Source of the DNA: Ixodes scapularis | Taxonomy: Eukaryota > Arthropoda > Arachnida > Ixodida > Ixodidae | Direction of reading: 5' to 3' | Length of the DNA: 64,000 bases | Assembly (NCBI RefSeq): GCF_016920785.2 | Contig: NW_024609857.1 | Location: forward strand, 65,578,488 to 65,642,487 | In this document: piece by piece, positions 14,001 to 23,789 of the stretch | How positions within the stretch are numbered: position 1 is the stretch's first letter | Layout: each line of letters starts with the position of its first letter | Notes under the pieces: model-generated | Seen by the model: only the letters and a program-made list of their open reading frames with translations | The model's database searches: none | What the model was told of the DNA's origin: nothing | Program-made: the position numbers and the translations under genes

Positions 14001-17000
14001 CCCGTGCAAAGATCTATGTGCAATAGACCGTTTTAAAAAGTCTGCGCCATCGCCTAACCGCCATTGCTAGATCACGCAATAAGGAGTATTCACTGGCGGC
14101 CATAGCTGTGTGCGCGACTGCTGAGCGCGTGCGGACGGCGTGCTTCCACAGTTCTTTCGCCACGTGCATTCCGCACCACCAAGATTGCCGGTCTTAGCAG
14201 CCTATTAACGTGAGCTCGTTCCGAGCCTGCGCTCTAAACATCGCCCTCAAATATGGCGTCCAGTGAATACTCCTATACGAGCATATGTTGGACACGTGGG
14301 CTGCGTCAGCTTCCTGTGGGGACAAGGATTCAATCACGCGCTTCGTTCTGAAGAAATGGTGGCCATCAATCTTGTGTGATGAACTTTTAAGAGGGGTTCA
14401 TTGTCTTGTCGCGGTCTCGAGAGAAGAACTAGTCACACATCTACAAATGAATTTATCTTACTGGTCGAATGGGAAAAGCTACGGAACCTCCGAACGGAAA
14501 CATTTTGGCGAGGCCGGAATTTGAACACTGGATCTTCTCATCACTTTGATGCATACTGGCCGCTTCGGCAGCTCCGAGGCAAAGCGCCGGCCCACGAATC
14601 CCGGCCGAGCTGCGCGCAATCTGACAGAGGCTTATTGCGGAGAAGGCGCCGTGTAACAGAGCTTTCGGTTGCAGATCAGATCTCCCAGGTGGCAGCAATT
14701 AATTCCCAGTCCTCTGCTCGGGCGTGTCAGATGCCCGCCGTTGGTTTGACTTGTAAAACCCCCAAATTTAAGTGTTAACATTAAGGTACACAGACAGCTA
14801 TAGAAGCGCAAAAATTGGCTTCTTATGTACACGCTTCCAACTTGCTGATTAGCTATTATTGTTTTTATCGGAACATTTTGCAATCCCATTGACTGCGGAG
14901 TGACACCACACCACGCTACTTCTTTTTTTTTTCTTTTGCCTTACACTAGCAGTTCACAATCATAAACCCACTTTTATAACAGATCAGCTGAATCCCGCCT
15001 GAAACTGATACATAAAGGTCTTAACGTAAGCCGCAGGTCTAAGACTGGAAACTAGGAGTGGGCGAAGAACGGTTCGGATCAAAAGTGCTGCGTCATTCGT
15101 AGCCTTTACAGTGCTGTGAAAACGATGACATGTGGGCTCTTTTTGTAATGAGAAAAATAAGAATGACGTTGGGCTTTTCGATTGGAACGTCTACGCGCCC
15201 ACCCCTACTAGCTGGCAGTGGCAACCAATCGGGACGATCTCCCAAAACTCACTTCTTTCTTTATCTGACTGATGCTTTAAAAAAGTACTCGCACACCTGT
15301 CGGGTATATATATCGCCATGCGGAACTGCAATGCAGCCCTTACAGATACTGCGCAAGCCGATGACCACGAGTAAGTCATACGGCACGGGTTTGGTTGTGG
15401 CTAAACGCAGAAAACGTGTCCTGTGTGCACTTGAAGGAAGGTTCTTTTCTCAGAGTGCATTACACAACATCCCAATACCAGGTCCGCGAAAAAAAATATA
15501 AACCTGACTTTTCGGCCCGTAGTAATCAATTACGCATCGCGGAAAGCTGAAAATTTGTGTGAATGTAATGCTAGCGGTGGGGAAAGGACGCGAAATTTTG
15601 AAGACCTAACGTTACCTGGATCAAAAGGTAAAATAGTAAATTCAAATTGAGGACCTTCAGCCCTTAAAGTCATTTAGCCTTTCAAACCCCTCAGCGCCTT
15701 TGAGCCCCTCAGCTTTTCAAACATTTAAACGCCAAAGGTCAGCGGTCAATATACCAAAATTGCGGTTGTTTAAAATATTATTAAAATAAAAACATTGCAA
15801 ATTGAGCTTCAGATGCCTGTTTAAACATTAAAAAAAAAACTACGACCAAAGTGCACTAAAAATAGGAGCAAACAGGATGAATACTAGCGACCGTGTTTTT
15901 CGCCGCCAAAATATCTTTCAAGGTACTCATAATGCCGACGGGTAATTTTCTGAGATGAATGGTGGTTCAAATCTAAAGACTAAACCCACAGAAAATGTTA
16001 AAAACGTCGAGATGCTATCGCGTGTCGACGTAGTCTGCAGCGAAGCGCCGCAGAAACAGCCCATTTTTTTCTGTGGTTTGTTACTGTCTTCAAAGCTAAC
16101 AAAGCGGAGAATGTGCGCCATAAAGTTGCAGTTTTAGTGTGCCATTGTGCAGGCATTCCACAGCTGCCAACTGAGGGCAAAATAAGTCTAATTTAACGTT
16201 TGGCTTTAGACTGTAATATCGGTCTGCATTCGAGGTATTGCGACACGGGTTTGCGCTCAAGGTGAGAAATTTAGCCAGTGCAGTATGGCGGCTGGCCTTT
16301 GGTCTTTACCGTACAACACGCAGCAGTGATTTACGACGGCACGACAGTGCGATGCTAACCAAGATACTTTAGAAAGGGGTTTATTGGAACATTGAAACAA
16401 GCCGGGGTCACAACATTCTGTATACTCGCGCATCAGTGGGCAGTGCATGCATGAGGGGTACCTATTCCGTTTCCGCATGTTTCGCTGGCGCCCCATCGCA
16501 TGCCACCGTGCACCTTAAAAGAATGACGGTTATCTCTGTTCCCACAATCATGAGACCTTAAATGGCGGAACTATGGGAGCATTGCACTATTTTACTGCAC
16601 GCGCGGAGCATAGACTTTCTTCATCCAGTCTATGTTATAGCCGCTCACAATCTACCAACGGCAGGAAGAAGCTTCAATTGTAGCGCCTCCAGCCGACACC
16701 GCTCAAAATAATCAAAGTCCCCACATCACCTTCTCTTCTTCAAAAAACGTCATCACAGTCGGATCGCGCTAACTCTGCTATTGGGCCCGAGTCCGACCTT
16801 CGACGCTCTAATTGAACACGAGCCCCGGCCGAACACTGACGCAGCACTCGTGCCCAATCTCAAGCCTCGATCGATCTGACTGTGAGGACGGTGCGGAGGC
16901 CTTCTGCTTATCTAGGTGGTGTTTCTCCAGCGCGAGCTTCACACCATTGACAATGTTTCGGCGTCTCGTGCACCTCGAGCGCGCAGTGAAAGCACAGTGG

Positions 17001-20000
17001 AAGGCATAAAGCGCATGCTGAAGGCAAGTAGTCCCAATGATATGCCACGTCGTGCTCACTCTACCATTCAGCATAACACTGCACGTGGGAAAAGTCGCGT
17101 TTTTCGGCGGTGAATAGCCTATTTCTACGCATAAAAAAAAAAAAAAAAAAAACTTCTTTTTTTTTTTAGCCAACGGACCGTAAGTCGATTTTTTTTGCCA
17201 TTTAAAAGAAGGCATCTTCCTCTACCTCTTTCAGCTTTATGATAGAAAGAACAAGGACTATGAAATTGGACAGACTTTTTCATTCTATTTCTATGGAGTA
17301 AACACTACAATGGACAAGTTATCGGAAACGGAACGCTTTGTTCCAAGAGCGTGTTGCAAAAACAACGATACAAAACAATTGCGACTACACATTAAACGTA
17401 AGTACTAGTATTTATAGTTTGTTCTCACTTTTTAATATTATATTTTAGCCTTGTGTGGGCAGTAGTGGGAACACAAAGAAAAAATATATTATGGACCAGA
17501 AAATTTACAACAATAAACAAAGAGGATATCCTGCTGACTCGAAGCACGTAATTGATCGGTCTAGACTCGAAAATGCTTTTAATTTTAGAACGGTCGAACG
17601 GAACAGTTATGTGAATTGAGTGGCGCACCTTGAGATGCTTCGATGAATAACAAAACAGCATGAGCCTTTAATTACCGTGACACTTCCATTTGAAGTGAGA
17701 CGATTGAACGAATGTGCGATCCTTTGTAAAAAAAAATAGCATATCCGAGGGAATACCTAACGCACCGTCCGAACACAATGACAACGGAGATGACAGGCTG
17801 TTAGGGAAGTTGCCACTCCGACAGTTGTCGCCATTACGACAGAAAAATAAACTTTGGCGGCATTGGGTTTGCCCTCCGGTTTGCCGCTTGTATATTTTTA
17901 CGAGCTTATCCAACTCAAGACCAGTGATCAGAGAGCAGTGCTAGTTGGTGCTTCCGTGTACAAAACACGCAAAGTCGACGGAGGGACGTTAAATAGAACG
18001 GGATCGTTAATTAAAAAAAATGTGTTAATTGCTTCATTGATTTGAATTAAAGGTCTATTAGCCTAGTGCTTGCTGAAATTAAGATGATCCAAACACAGGA
18101 AACCGCAGGCACACCCCAGGATTTCAAGTCGCTAGAAGCATCGGCCCTCGTACTTATATGCTAGTTCCGTTTTCGCTCCTTGGTGTAAAATAAGCGTGTC
18201 TAAAAGACCAAATAAACAAATAAATAGGTCGAACAATAGAAGAATAATTGCAATCGCGATGATTCCAAATAGTATTGGCGTATTTTGTGGACGTCTGTTT
18301 GAAAAGTCGCTAGTTGCAAGTCGAACACGCGCAAGGGTTACTCACAGATTAAAGAAGCCATGAAATTATTTTTCTACTTTCGCTAAATATTACATAAAAT
18401 TACTTTCTAGCGTTAAGAAAAAAAACAAAAAAACCTGCCTTAGTTTTGGTTTTTACGCAATGGCAGTCGCCAAAAAATTTCGAAAAATATGAGCATCGCT
18501 CATCCCCTCAACTCGGAACCAGAAGAAGCTGCAATGTGGCGTGGTGCCTATCCTATGCTGCCAACGATAGTCATAGCCACGCCCTGGGGTTGGCAAATTA
18601 TGAAACGCGTGCTGAGCTCCAGGCATTGTTAGAGTTCGGCAATTCTCATCACGGCAGTGGTGGGACACGAGCCACCACCCCAGTGTCCGCCGAGGCATAG
18701 ACTGTTACGAGCCGAAGTCGAGTGCTCACACAGTTCTCGTGTCCAATTGATGAGCTGCTCTCGACTGTTTCATGGGGGTGGTTTCGATCCCAAAATCATG
18801 CCATCAAGCTTCGCGAAGGCAAGACTGAAAGAAATGGTCCCCTTTTATCTTCGCAGTTTCGCCGCGACAAAGAATCTTCTGAATCAGTGTCGGCCTGTGC
18901 TATACTTGGTTTCAGCCTAGGTCCGAGCGTGGCTGTTGTTATGAGCCGAAGGTCCAATCAAAAAGCGCAAAAAGTGCAACGTCATGGCGTTCTCCGCTTT
19001 TGATAGGACGAGCCGGCGGAGGAGCACGATCTGAAAAACCGCGAACACTACTGGTCCTATCAACTGCGGAGAGCACGCCATGACGGTGTGCCTTTTTCGC
19101 CGTTAGATTGGCCCTTCGGCTCGTAACATCGCGCACGCTCGGACCTAAGGTGAAACAAAGTATAGCAAACTTGCACTCTCAAAAAAGTATGTACGTCTAC
19201 GTCCACGCACAACACTCGGAGAGCCAATCAGCCAAGCTACGGAAGAAGCTCTGCGAATGACGATGCCGAAACATATGTTCAGACCAAAAAACGCAGTCTG
19301 AGTTGTGACATTAAGCAATGCAAGCGTTACGTTTTGCATTGCTTAATGTCACAACTAAGACTGCGTTTTTTGGACTAAACGTATGTTTCCGCATTGTCAT
19401 TCGCTGAGCTGCCTCCGTAAGTTGCGCTAATTGGCTCTCCGAGTGTTGTGCGTGAAAGTAGACGCACAGACATTTTTTTAGAGTGTGAGTCATACTAGGA
19501 CTATAGTACGCCACTGCTAAGCCATGTACATCCCAATCCAATATCGTTTCATGACCACTTTAAGGGACGCCGGGAGTGGTGAGTTTCGAACGTCCTGTTT
19601 TTGTGCCGCAGTCTATGAAACTGTAGCATTCACTGAAAAGAGCGCCGCGAAACCAATCACGAAGCATGAAGCCTTAACATAATAAGCCACACCCTGCTGT
19701 TCTTAAACTGCCTATGACTATAGTGCGAGTTAAACCCAGAGTATGGCATTGTATTTACCCCGTTCATGGGCACGATCAAGCACCAGACTGGGGGTGTTTT
19801 ATTATCGCTTTTGGGAGTTGCGAAGTCATCCCTTCCTCCTTGTTTTTATAAAAGTCTTGCCCCTACATATGAGGGTAACAAAGAGGTGAAAAGATATTAG
19901 GTTTAAGTTTTTAAACTCACCCAGGTATGACACAAGTATACCCACATGCAACGCCAATGAACGAGGTGCTTTTTGTCGCAGTGTATTTTGAACGTTATAA

Positions 20001-22810
20001 GCAGACTCTTTATTTTAAGGCCTCCTTCGCAAGCCTTGGTGATGTAGTCGGGGGTATACTTCCAGGATTGCGATAGTCGAACGCGGCCCGTACACTCTAA
20101 GGAATGGCTGCGCGTCTACTTACCCGCCAAACACTCAAGGAGCCAATCTCTGCGATCAACTAAACCAGCTCAGCGAATTTGAGGCCACGGAGATGCTGTT
20201 TGACCTCAAAATTTAGTCTGCGCTGTGAAATTACGCAATGCAGGCATGACGCTTTTAATGGCGTAATGCCACAGCCCAGACTTCATTTTGAGGTCTAAAC
20301 AGGTGTTCCGTCTCATCATTCGCTGAGCTGATTTAGGTAATCGCAGAAAATGACTTTTTGAGTGTTTTGCGGGCGAGTAGACACGCGGGTATTTTTTGGA
20401 GTTTAGATTTGACATAATCACAGCCCGAACACTTAATTTTATTTTAGTTTAGTTTGTTAAACAAGTACAAAGGGTGCATGCCTGGCCTTGGTGGACATTT
20501 GGGTAATAATAACCTGAGGGTACGTGCTTTGTGCACTGCTAATTCAAACCCATGGATATGGTGAAAATTGGTGGTAGATCGCGCAGCGGTTTGTTATAGC
20601 GAAGAAATTATTAAATTTTCCTATTGCAGATAATGCCTGAATCGGGCTGCATAATAAAAAAAAAATCAATATCACTTAAATTGTTATTTAACCACACCAG
20701 TTTTACAATGAGGTTTTAAAACAAATATTTCCCACAAAATTATCCCCAGCGAAAAAATTATTTTGCACCGATTGCAAACCATTTGATGCTATAATGTGCA
20801 CATATATACTTTATTTTATTCGAAGAATCATCACGCAAGAAATATTTATATGAGGCTGAACAGGAATCGAACGAAATGCTTTTTTGAGTGAATCAGGGCG
20901 TTGACCTTGAATGCTATCTTCCACCTCGTTTGTCACAATCTAAAAAATGCCTTTGCGTCTACTTACCCGCAAAACACTCAAAGAGCCAATCTCTGCGATC
21001 TAGCAAATCAGCTCAGCGAATGATGCGGCGGAACATCAGTTTAGACCTCAAAATGAAGTATGCGCTGTGGAATTACGCAAAGCAAAACGTTATGCTTGCA
21101 TTGCGTATTACCACAGCGCAAACAAAAATGCTACAAATAAAAAAAAATGTTTACGCCAAGGTTTGCACTGCTGTCATCCTTACTTTCTGTTAGTACAGGG
21201 AGAAACAAATCCAGAGCTGTCATAATCATTCATACAAGTAGAGGAACAGTATTCATCATTTCTATCGTTTGTGCTATGACAAATTCAAAAATTCGCTGGT
21301 AGAATCACACATATGCAGCAATGGTACGTTTTAGAAGCCTGTCATTGCCGCAATAGTTTGTGAATCTGTCGTTTTAGATTTTTCCTTAGCCTTAGCCGGT
21401 AAAAATTAAGGCTTTAGTCACTCTAATTTTTTAATGTACCGTGACCTCTAGATTGCTTTCGACCTGCTCTAAAAAAGAGCAAATACCTTAACAGCGAAAA
21501 AAAAAATATTGTGTATCCAGAAGTATTTTTAATACAGCGTTTTGTTTCCATATGATGTATATGATGACATTCTATAAAGGTTCACAAAACTGGCTTGAAA
21601 TATCTCGAACAAAGTTACGGTAACATGCCTGGCATGCTTTATCTGAAACGATGTTCCAGATGTCAATACATAAAACACCATTTCCCATAGCATTCTTGTA
21701 ACTCTATGTGGAACAGCTTTCCACATGTCAATAAGTGAGACGCTGTTTTTTATACCACCTTCATAGTTTATCTGAAACACTATTATGCATAAACTAAGTG
21801 GTTTATGGACCACAGTTTCTCCCAGTTAAGCGGAGCGTTTTTGAAAAATGTTCCAGTTATTAAGTAGAACCTAAGTGGAACAAGACTAAGAATGTACGCC
21901 CCCCCCCCCCCCCCCCCCGCCTTTTTTATTTCGGAACGCCAGTTTAATGTAGATATAAGCCCCCTGACGATATATTTTGCCGTTTCTTTGTGGGTGCATT
22001 GTTTGCTAACCTAGGGGTGTTGGCAAAGGGTGTAGTTGAATGTTAACCTAGAATCCAGTTTAGACTACAACCACTGCCAGAACTCACGGCTCTAGTAGCT
22101 ACTCTTCTGTATTCTTCTTCCTTATACACACCCGTGTTTACCGGCGTCCGTGCACCTACCTTGGTGCAAAACTTTAGATAACAAACCCCTGCTGCTCTTG
22201 GTTGCACTATTTTCCCCATAACTCTGTATATAAGCTTTGTTTATGGCTTAGCGGGGTCGCTTTCTTATTGTTTCTGCGTCGATACGTTACGAGACGTTTC
22301 GGTCGAATCAGAAGCAGTCAAGCAAAAGAGTTTTACGCCCATTCTGCGCTGAAGAGATCGCATGCTGGGCTGTAGATTTGTAATCAGTGAAACGATGCAC
22401 ATATTAATTTAGTCGTCATCATAAAAACACACGTTTTGTATTTTAGAAAAACCGCTCACTGCGGAATTGCTGAGGAATCCTGACTTCTTGTATACCGCAT
22501 GGGACGCTGTTCGTCGCGTAGGTAGAATTCAAAATCCTCGCTTGCGCATCGACAATTTCAAAGCGGTAAGTGTCCTGGGAGATTCGTACTAAAACATGTC
22601 ACTATAAAAAGCATAAATGACCAGTTTTTGTTTGATCGTAAGTGCTGCCGTCGACCATGGCTCAAATAGTTTCTGCAGGTAACGACAGTGATTTCAATGG
22701 GCCTCGTTGGCCCCAAGACTGAGGTGATGATTCAGACCGATGATGATGTTGGAGTCACCTGGAAAACTACCAATGCATCTCTTAGAATTTCGCAGTCTTG
22801 TTGCCAATGA
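1970..22810 (+). CDS. Unrecognised seven-exon gene, probable extracellular glycoprotein
   Basis: Exons: 1970-2096, 8246-8421, 11396-11503, 12838-12906, 17235-17397, 22447-22565 and 22679-22810, ending in TGA at 22808-22810. Each internal exon is flanked by AG and GT, and phases agree at all six junctions (1,0,0,0,1,0), which is unlikely by chance. The product is about 297 residues without an initiator Met or signal peptide in view, so an upstream 5' exon is expected, probably left of the window. N-glycosylation sequons (NRT, NLS, NSS, NTT, NDT, NAS) occur in five of the seven exons. There are seven cysteines, two as CC pairs (RACCKNN, QSCCQ). No membrane segment of usual length was seen. I do not recognise the family. 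The sequons suggest passage through the secretory pathway; that is inference. Introns reach about 6 kb and are packed with foldback repeats. An alternative 3' path through 25057-25206 is possible. Confidence 0.6.
2097..5335 (+). other. Intron sequence, no further exon supported
   Basis: First part of the 6.1 kb intron. A short stretch at 3579-3610 has an acceptor-like TTTCCAG and donor-like GTGAAT, but its phase does not fit the flanking exons. Otherwise scattered A/T runs; no recognised repeat family. Confidence 0.4.
5336..5626. mobile_element. Foldback element with homopolymer C/G tracts
   Basis: The left arm (about 5336-5465) and right arm (about 5485-5626) are imperfect reverse complements. 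Both carry the GGGGGACGGCGGGTG / CACCCGCCGTCCCCC segment and a GGCGACAGT / ACTGTCGCC segment. The left arm has a run of about 17 C (5404-5420) and the right arm about 20 G (5551-5570), which pair in the folded form. Small spacer, no coding capacity. Structure and size fit a MITE-like foldback element; the superfamily cannot be assigned. Confidence 0.65.
5881..6195. repeat. Degenerate palindromic tandem repeat (GTCCCACGTGGGAAGCC-like)
   Basis: A run of irregular repeats built on GGTCCCACGTGGGAAGCC and its complement, e.g. near 5935, 5985, 6037, 6088, 6140 and 6165, each partly palindromic around CACGTG or a decayed form. Because the unit has no stop codon, all strands stay open (134 aa on +, 93-98 aa on -), but the translations are repetitive and unlike real proteins. 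Best read as a non-coding satellite-like patch. Confidence 0.6.
6842..6869. repeat. 11 bp-arm palindrome
   Basis: CTGAGACCGAA, a 4-base loop, then TTCGGTCTCAG. The inner GGTCTC/GAGACC also recurs just downstream (GGTCTCAAACTGGG). Probably part of the foldback material that follows. Confidence 0.5.
6930..7115. mobile_element. Degenerate foldback element
   Basis: Left part with TGCGGAGTGCAAGTCCGTCTG and GATAGTGGGTAGACCTC (about 6930-7030) is matched in reverse complement by about 7040-7110, where CAGACGAACTGGCGTTCCGCA and GAGATCTACCCGCTAC occur. Arms are about 80 bp with many mismatches. Non-coding. Confidence 0.5.
7116..7649 (+). other. Intron sequence without recognised feature
   Basis: Frames of 60-107 aa overlap on both strands here, but none shows a conserved motif, plausible splice structure or biased codon use. 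Confidence 0.4.
7650..7728. repeat. Perfect 38 bp hairpin
   Basis: 7650-7687 and 7691-7728 are exact reverse complements separated by TAG. The arm includes CCTCCCCCGCC. No mismatch was found when reading the two arms base by base, so the duplication is young, selected, or a sequencing/assembly foldback. Confidence 0.85.
7729..8245 (+). other. Intron sequence up to the second exon
   Basis: No feature except three T-rich runs (about 8108-8121, 8167-8176 and 8229-8240); the last is the polypyrimidine tract of the acceptor at 8245. Confidence 0.5.
8246..8421 (+). CDS. Exon 2 of unrecognised glycoprotein gene
   Basis: Strong acceptor (T run, CTTGCAG) and consensus donor GTAAGT at 8422. Starts with two bases of a shared codon, then YDRVYKIYSQGSKCQAIKI... 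and ends ...SANLSYTKV at a codon boundary. Lysine-rich middle, one cysteine, sequon NLS. Open over 58 codons. Confidence 0.6.
8422..11395 (+). other. Intron with one hairpin, no other exon seen
   Basis: Contains the hairpin at 10593-10632. Frames of up to 118 aa (8800-9156 minus) show no family motif. No recognised transposon protein. Confidence 0.4.
10593..10632. repeat. Perfect 18 bp hairpin
   Basis: TGATAGCTTTGGCAGTGC, a TTTC loop, then the exact complement ending at 10632. Isolated; flanks do not pair. Confidence 0.8.
11396..11503 (+). CDS. Exon 3 of unrecognised glycoprotein gene
   Basis: Acceptor TTCCTTTTTAG, donor GTGACA. Exactly 36 codons in phase 0: TFKGGVPCHLWSML... to ...SLWQWCFVNK. 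Tryptophan-rich (four W) with two cysteines, a composition unlike random translation. Joins in phase with both neighbours. Confidence 0.65.
11921..11991. repeat. Imperfect 31 bp hairpin
   Basis: CTACCGCCATCAATGAGCGA... (11921-11952) pairs with 11961-11991 (GGTTGCCGCCGTCGC...GGCGGCAG) with few mismatches and an 8-base loop. Likely the core of a small foldback element. Confidence 0.65.
11992..12837 (+). other. Intron sequence with a G tract
   Basis: Contains a G run at about 12436-12452 and overlapping 60-148 aa frames with no recognisable motif. Ends with the CAG acceptor of the next exon. Confidence 0.4.
12838..12906 (+). CDS. Exon 4 of unrecognised glycoprotein gene
   Basis: Acceptor TTGTATTTTTCAG and consensus donor GTGAGT. 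23 codons, phase 0 at both ends: DFFADPSKINSSQM...DITIED, with sequon NSS. Too short for homology alone; supported by splice signals and phase. Confidence 0.55.
12907..13744 (+). other. AT-rich intron sequence
   Basis: No exon, hairpin or known repeat seen; ends in an A run at about 13727-13741. Confidence 0.45.
13770..14000. repeat. GC-rich GGCCCGGGC-type repeat patch
   Basis: An abrupt GC-rich island with repeated GCCCGG / CCGGGC words (near 13782, 13818, 13853, 13930, 13972 and 13995), followed by ordinary AT-rich DNA. Resembles the termini of non-autonomous DNA transposons made of GCCCGG repeats, but no matching opposite terminus or target duplication was found. Confidence 0.4.
14081..14275. 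mobile_element. Small element with 22 bp terminal inverted repeats
   Basis: GGAGTATTCACTGGCGGCCAT at about 14082 and ATGGCGTCCAGTGAATACTCC at about 14255 are near-perfect reverse complements bounding about 190 bp of non-coding DNA. Fits a short MITE. Superfamily not assigned. Confidence 0.55.
14500..14585 (-). ncRNA. tRNA-like relic, possible SINE head
   Basis: On the - strand, TGCCGAAGCGG resembles a pol III A box (near 14570) and TGTTCAAATTCC a B box (near 14512), at tRNA-like spacing. The anticodon arm does not fold normally, so it is not a functional tRNA; a tRNA-derived SINE fragment is more likely. Confidence 0.35.
14780..16260 (+). other. Intron sequence without recognised feature
   Basis: No exon or recognised element. 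A patch of repeated CCTTTCAAACCCCTCAGC-like words lies near 15668-15725. Other open frames lack motifs. Confidence 0.4.
16261..16365 (-). repeat. SINE tail fragment (copy 1 of 4)
   Basis: Shares with the copies at 35251, 56810 and 61084 a block read here on + as TTTAGCCAGTGCAGTA...GGCTGGCCTTTGGTCTTTA...CACGCAGCAGTGAT. Only the body/tail region is recognisable; the tRNA-like head is not visible. Strand is by analogy with the 61 kb copy. Confidence 0.55.
16366..17234 (+). other. Intron sequence up to exon 5
   Basis: Holds A and T runs at about 17131-17168. A tempting acceptor at 17169 opens a frame that stops at once; the pyrimidine tract CTTCCTCTACCTCTTTCAG ending at 17234 is the phase-consistent one. 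Confidence 0.5.
17235..17397 (+). CDS. Exon 5 of unrecognised glycoprotein gene
   Basis: Acceptor CTACCTCTTTCAG, consensus donor GTAAGT at 17398. 54 codons plus one base: LYDRKNKDYEIGQTFSF... then ...FVPRACCKNNDTK... and LRLHIK. Two sequons (NTT, NDT), a CC pair and an aromatic strand-like segment FSFYFYGV. The open frame extends 27 bases upstream of the acceptor, so an earlier start cannot be fully excluded, but no other site fits the phase. Confidence 0.65.
17398..18913 (+). other. Intron sequence without recognised element
   Basis: AT-rich; an A run near 18418. From about 18690 repeats of CGAGCCGAAG-type words announce the foldback cluster to the right (a fragment near 18707 resembles the element at 18914). 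Confidence 0.4.
18914..19150. mobile_element. Foldback element, CCTAGGTCCGAGCG termini
   Basis: Left arm from CCTAGGTCCGAGCGTG through TATGAGCCGAAGGTCCAATC to TCATGGCGTTCTCCGC, and right arm 19050-19150 giving the complement of the same blocks and ending CGCTCGGACCTAAGG. Arms are about 100 bp and imperfect. No coding capacity. It directly precedes another foldback element. Confidence 0.7.
19168..19490. mobile_element. Foldback MITE, family A copy 1
   Basis: Almost the whole element folds back on itself. ACACTCGGAGAGCCAAT, GCGAATGAC, AAAAAACGCAGTCT and GTGACATTAAGCAATGCAA in the left half reappear in reverse complement in the right half, centred near 19328. Termini contain CACTCT followed by an A run. 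Two more copies lie within 2 kb. Confidence 0.8.
20091..20408. mobile_element. Foldback MITE, family A copy 2
   Basis: Same organisation as copy 1: CACTCTAAGGAATG, GCGTCTACTTACCCGC, AACACTCAAGGAGCCAATC, CAGCTCAGCGAAT, a central hairpin near 20255 and the complementary right arm. More diverged within its arms than copy 1. Confidence 0.75.
20938..21128. mobile_element. Foldback MITE, family A copy 3, truncated
   Basis: Starts ATCTAAAAAATGC, GCGTCTACTTACCCGC, AAACACTCAAAGAGCCAATC and runs through the central hairpin (near 21092), then loses the right arm after ACCACAGCGC. Its left arm matches copy 2 closely. Confidence 0.7.
21129..22446 (+). other. Intron sequence with a C tract
   Basis: C run at about 21900-21917. 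Between 21650 and 21850 the words TTATCTGAAAC, TTCCAGATGTC, TTCCACATGTC and GTTCCAGTTATTAAG recur loosely, suggesting an old short repeat. No exon seen. Confidence 0.4.
22447..22565 (+). CDS. Exon 6 of unrecognised glycoprotein gene
   Basis: Acceptor GTTTTGTATTTTAG, consensus donor GTAAGT. Completes the codon left by exon 5, then KPLTAELLRNPDFLY... to ...LRIDNFKA, ending on a codon boundary. Arginine-rich amphipathic stretch AWDAVRRVGR. Joins exon 7 (22679) in phase, and equally the orphan exon at 25057. Confidence 0.6.
22679..22810 (+). CDS. Terminal exon of unrecognised glycoprotein gene
   Basis: TTTCTGCAG precedes GTAACGACAG; 43 codons in phase 0 read VTTVISMGLVGPK... TDDDVGVTWKTTNAS... 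QSCCQ and stop at TGA 22808-22810. Sequon NAS and a second CC pair. The intron before it is only 113 bases. Confidence 0.6.
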   Translation, partial: VTTVISMGLVGPKTEVMIQTDDDVGVTWKTTNASLRISQSCCQ

Positions 22811-23045
22811 TGACTCGGCTACTGTCTCGCTATGGGCAATGAAGCTTGAAGCGCGCTGATAACCCTCAGGACAAGGTTAGATTGCGTGGTGCTTCGGGAT
22901 ATCACACCACGCCCCTGGCACTAAATGTTCTAACAGAATTAAGAGCTGGTAAAATTCACGTGTTCACGTCAAAGCTCACAGCATCCTGTATTTCTTGCGC
23001 CGATCAAGTTCAGACATTCGGACTGCATTTGGACATTCGGTCTGC

Positions 23046-23245
23046 AAAAACAAGTTCAGACATTCGGACTGCATTTGATGTAAATTTTGAATATAGTACT
23101 AATATTACAGTAAACCTGAAAAAAAATGTCGAAAATATGCATGAGCCATGCATCTTTTCGACATCTTTTTTTAGGTTGACTGTAATATTAGTATTATATC
23201 CAAAATTTACATCAAATGCAGTCCGAACGTCTGAACTTGTTTTTA
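23046..23245. mobile_element. Foldback element with about 95 bp arms
   Basis: AAAAACAAGTTCAGACATTC...GCATTTGATGTAAATTTTG... (23046-23142) is matched in reverse by 23152-23245 with few mismatches, folding around GCATGAGCCATGC. A partial tandem copy of its left end (CAAGTTCAGACATTCGGAC) lies at about 23006-23040. Confidence 0.8.
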
Positions 23246-23605
23246 AGGGGCCTATTTAAATGTTTTATAACAACACACAGGATCTTTACATTTTAAATAT
23301 CACATATTTTTTTTTTCTAGGGGGGGTGAGAGATAGAGAAGCTCTGTCTTTTCCATGAAATTATCAGGCTCGGAACACATTAGATGAGGGGATAATCATC
23401 ACGGTAATTTTTTGTAATTAACTAATATGTGTTAACTATTTTGTTTAACTATGGATTTATGGGTCGTGTTGAAATTGCAGTTCTAATGGCAATTATTTTT
23501 ACAGGCTAGACCTATTTAAAGTTTTTACGAAAAGGTAATATTTTTTTAAAGATATTATAAAATTGTTTTGCGTTTTTTTGCCCCATTTGATTATAGCGCT
23601 TAGGA

Positions 23606-23789
23606 AAGCGTCGCAGGCCCTGCCCAGATTGACACATGAAAGAGTGACGTCGTCGTTTAAATTATGTCGCTGTTATCTCTGCAGGTTGTTCTTGGCGAGT
23701 GAACCGATGGCACAAGTGCCGACATCGCTGAAACGGCTACGTCACTCTTGCAAGTGTCATTGTGGGCAGGGCTTGCTGCGCGGAAATTG
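23606..23789. mobile_element. Small foldback element
   Basis: GCCCTGCCCA-ATTGACACATG-AAGAGTGACGT on the left pairs with ACGTCACTCTTGCAAGTGTCATTGTGGGCAGGGC on the right; arms about 70 bp, imperfect. Non-coding. Confidence 0.65.
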
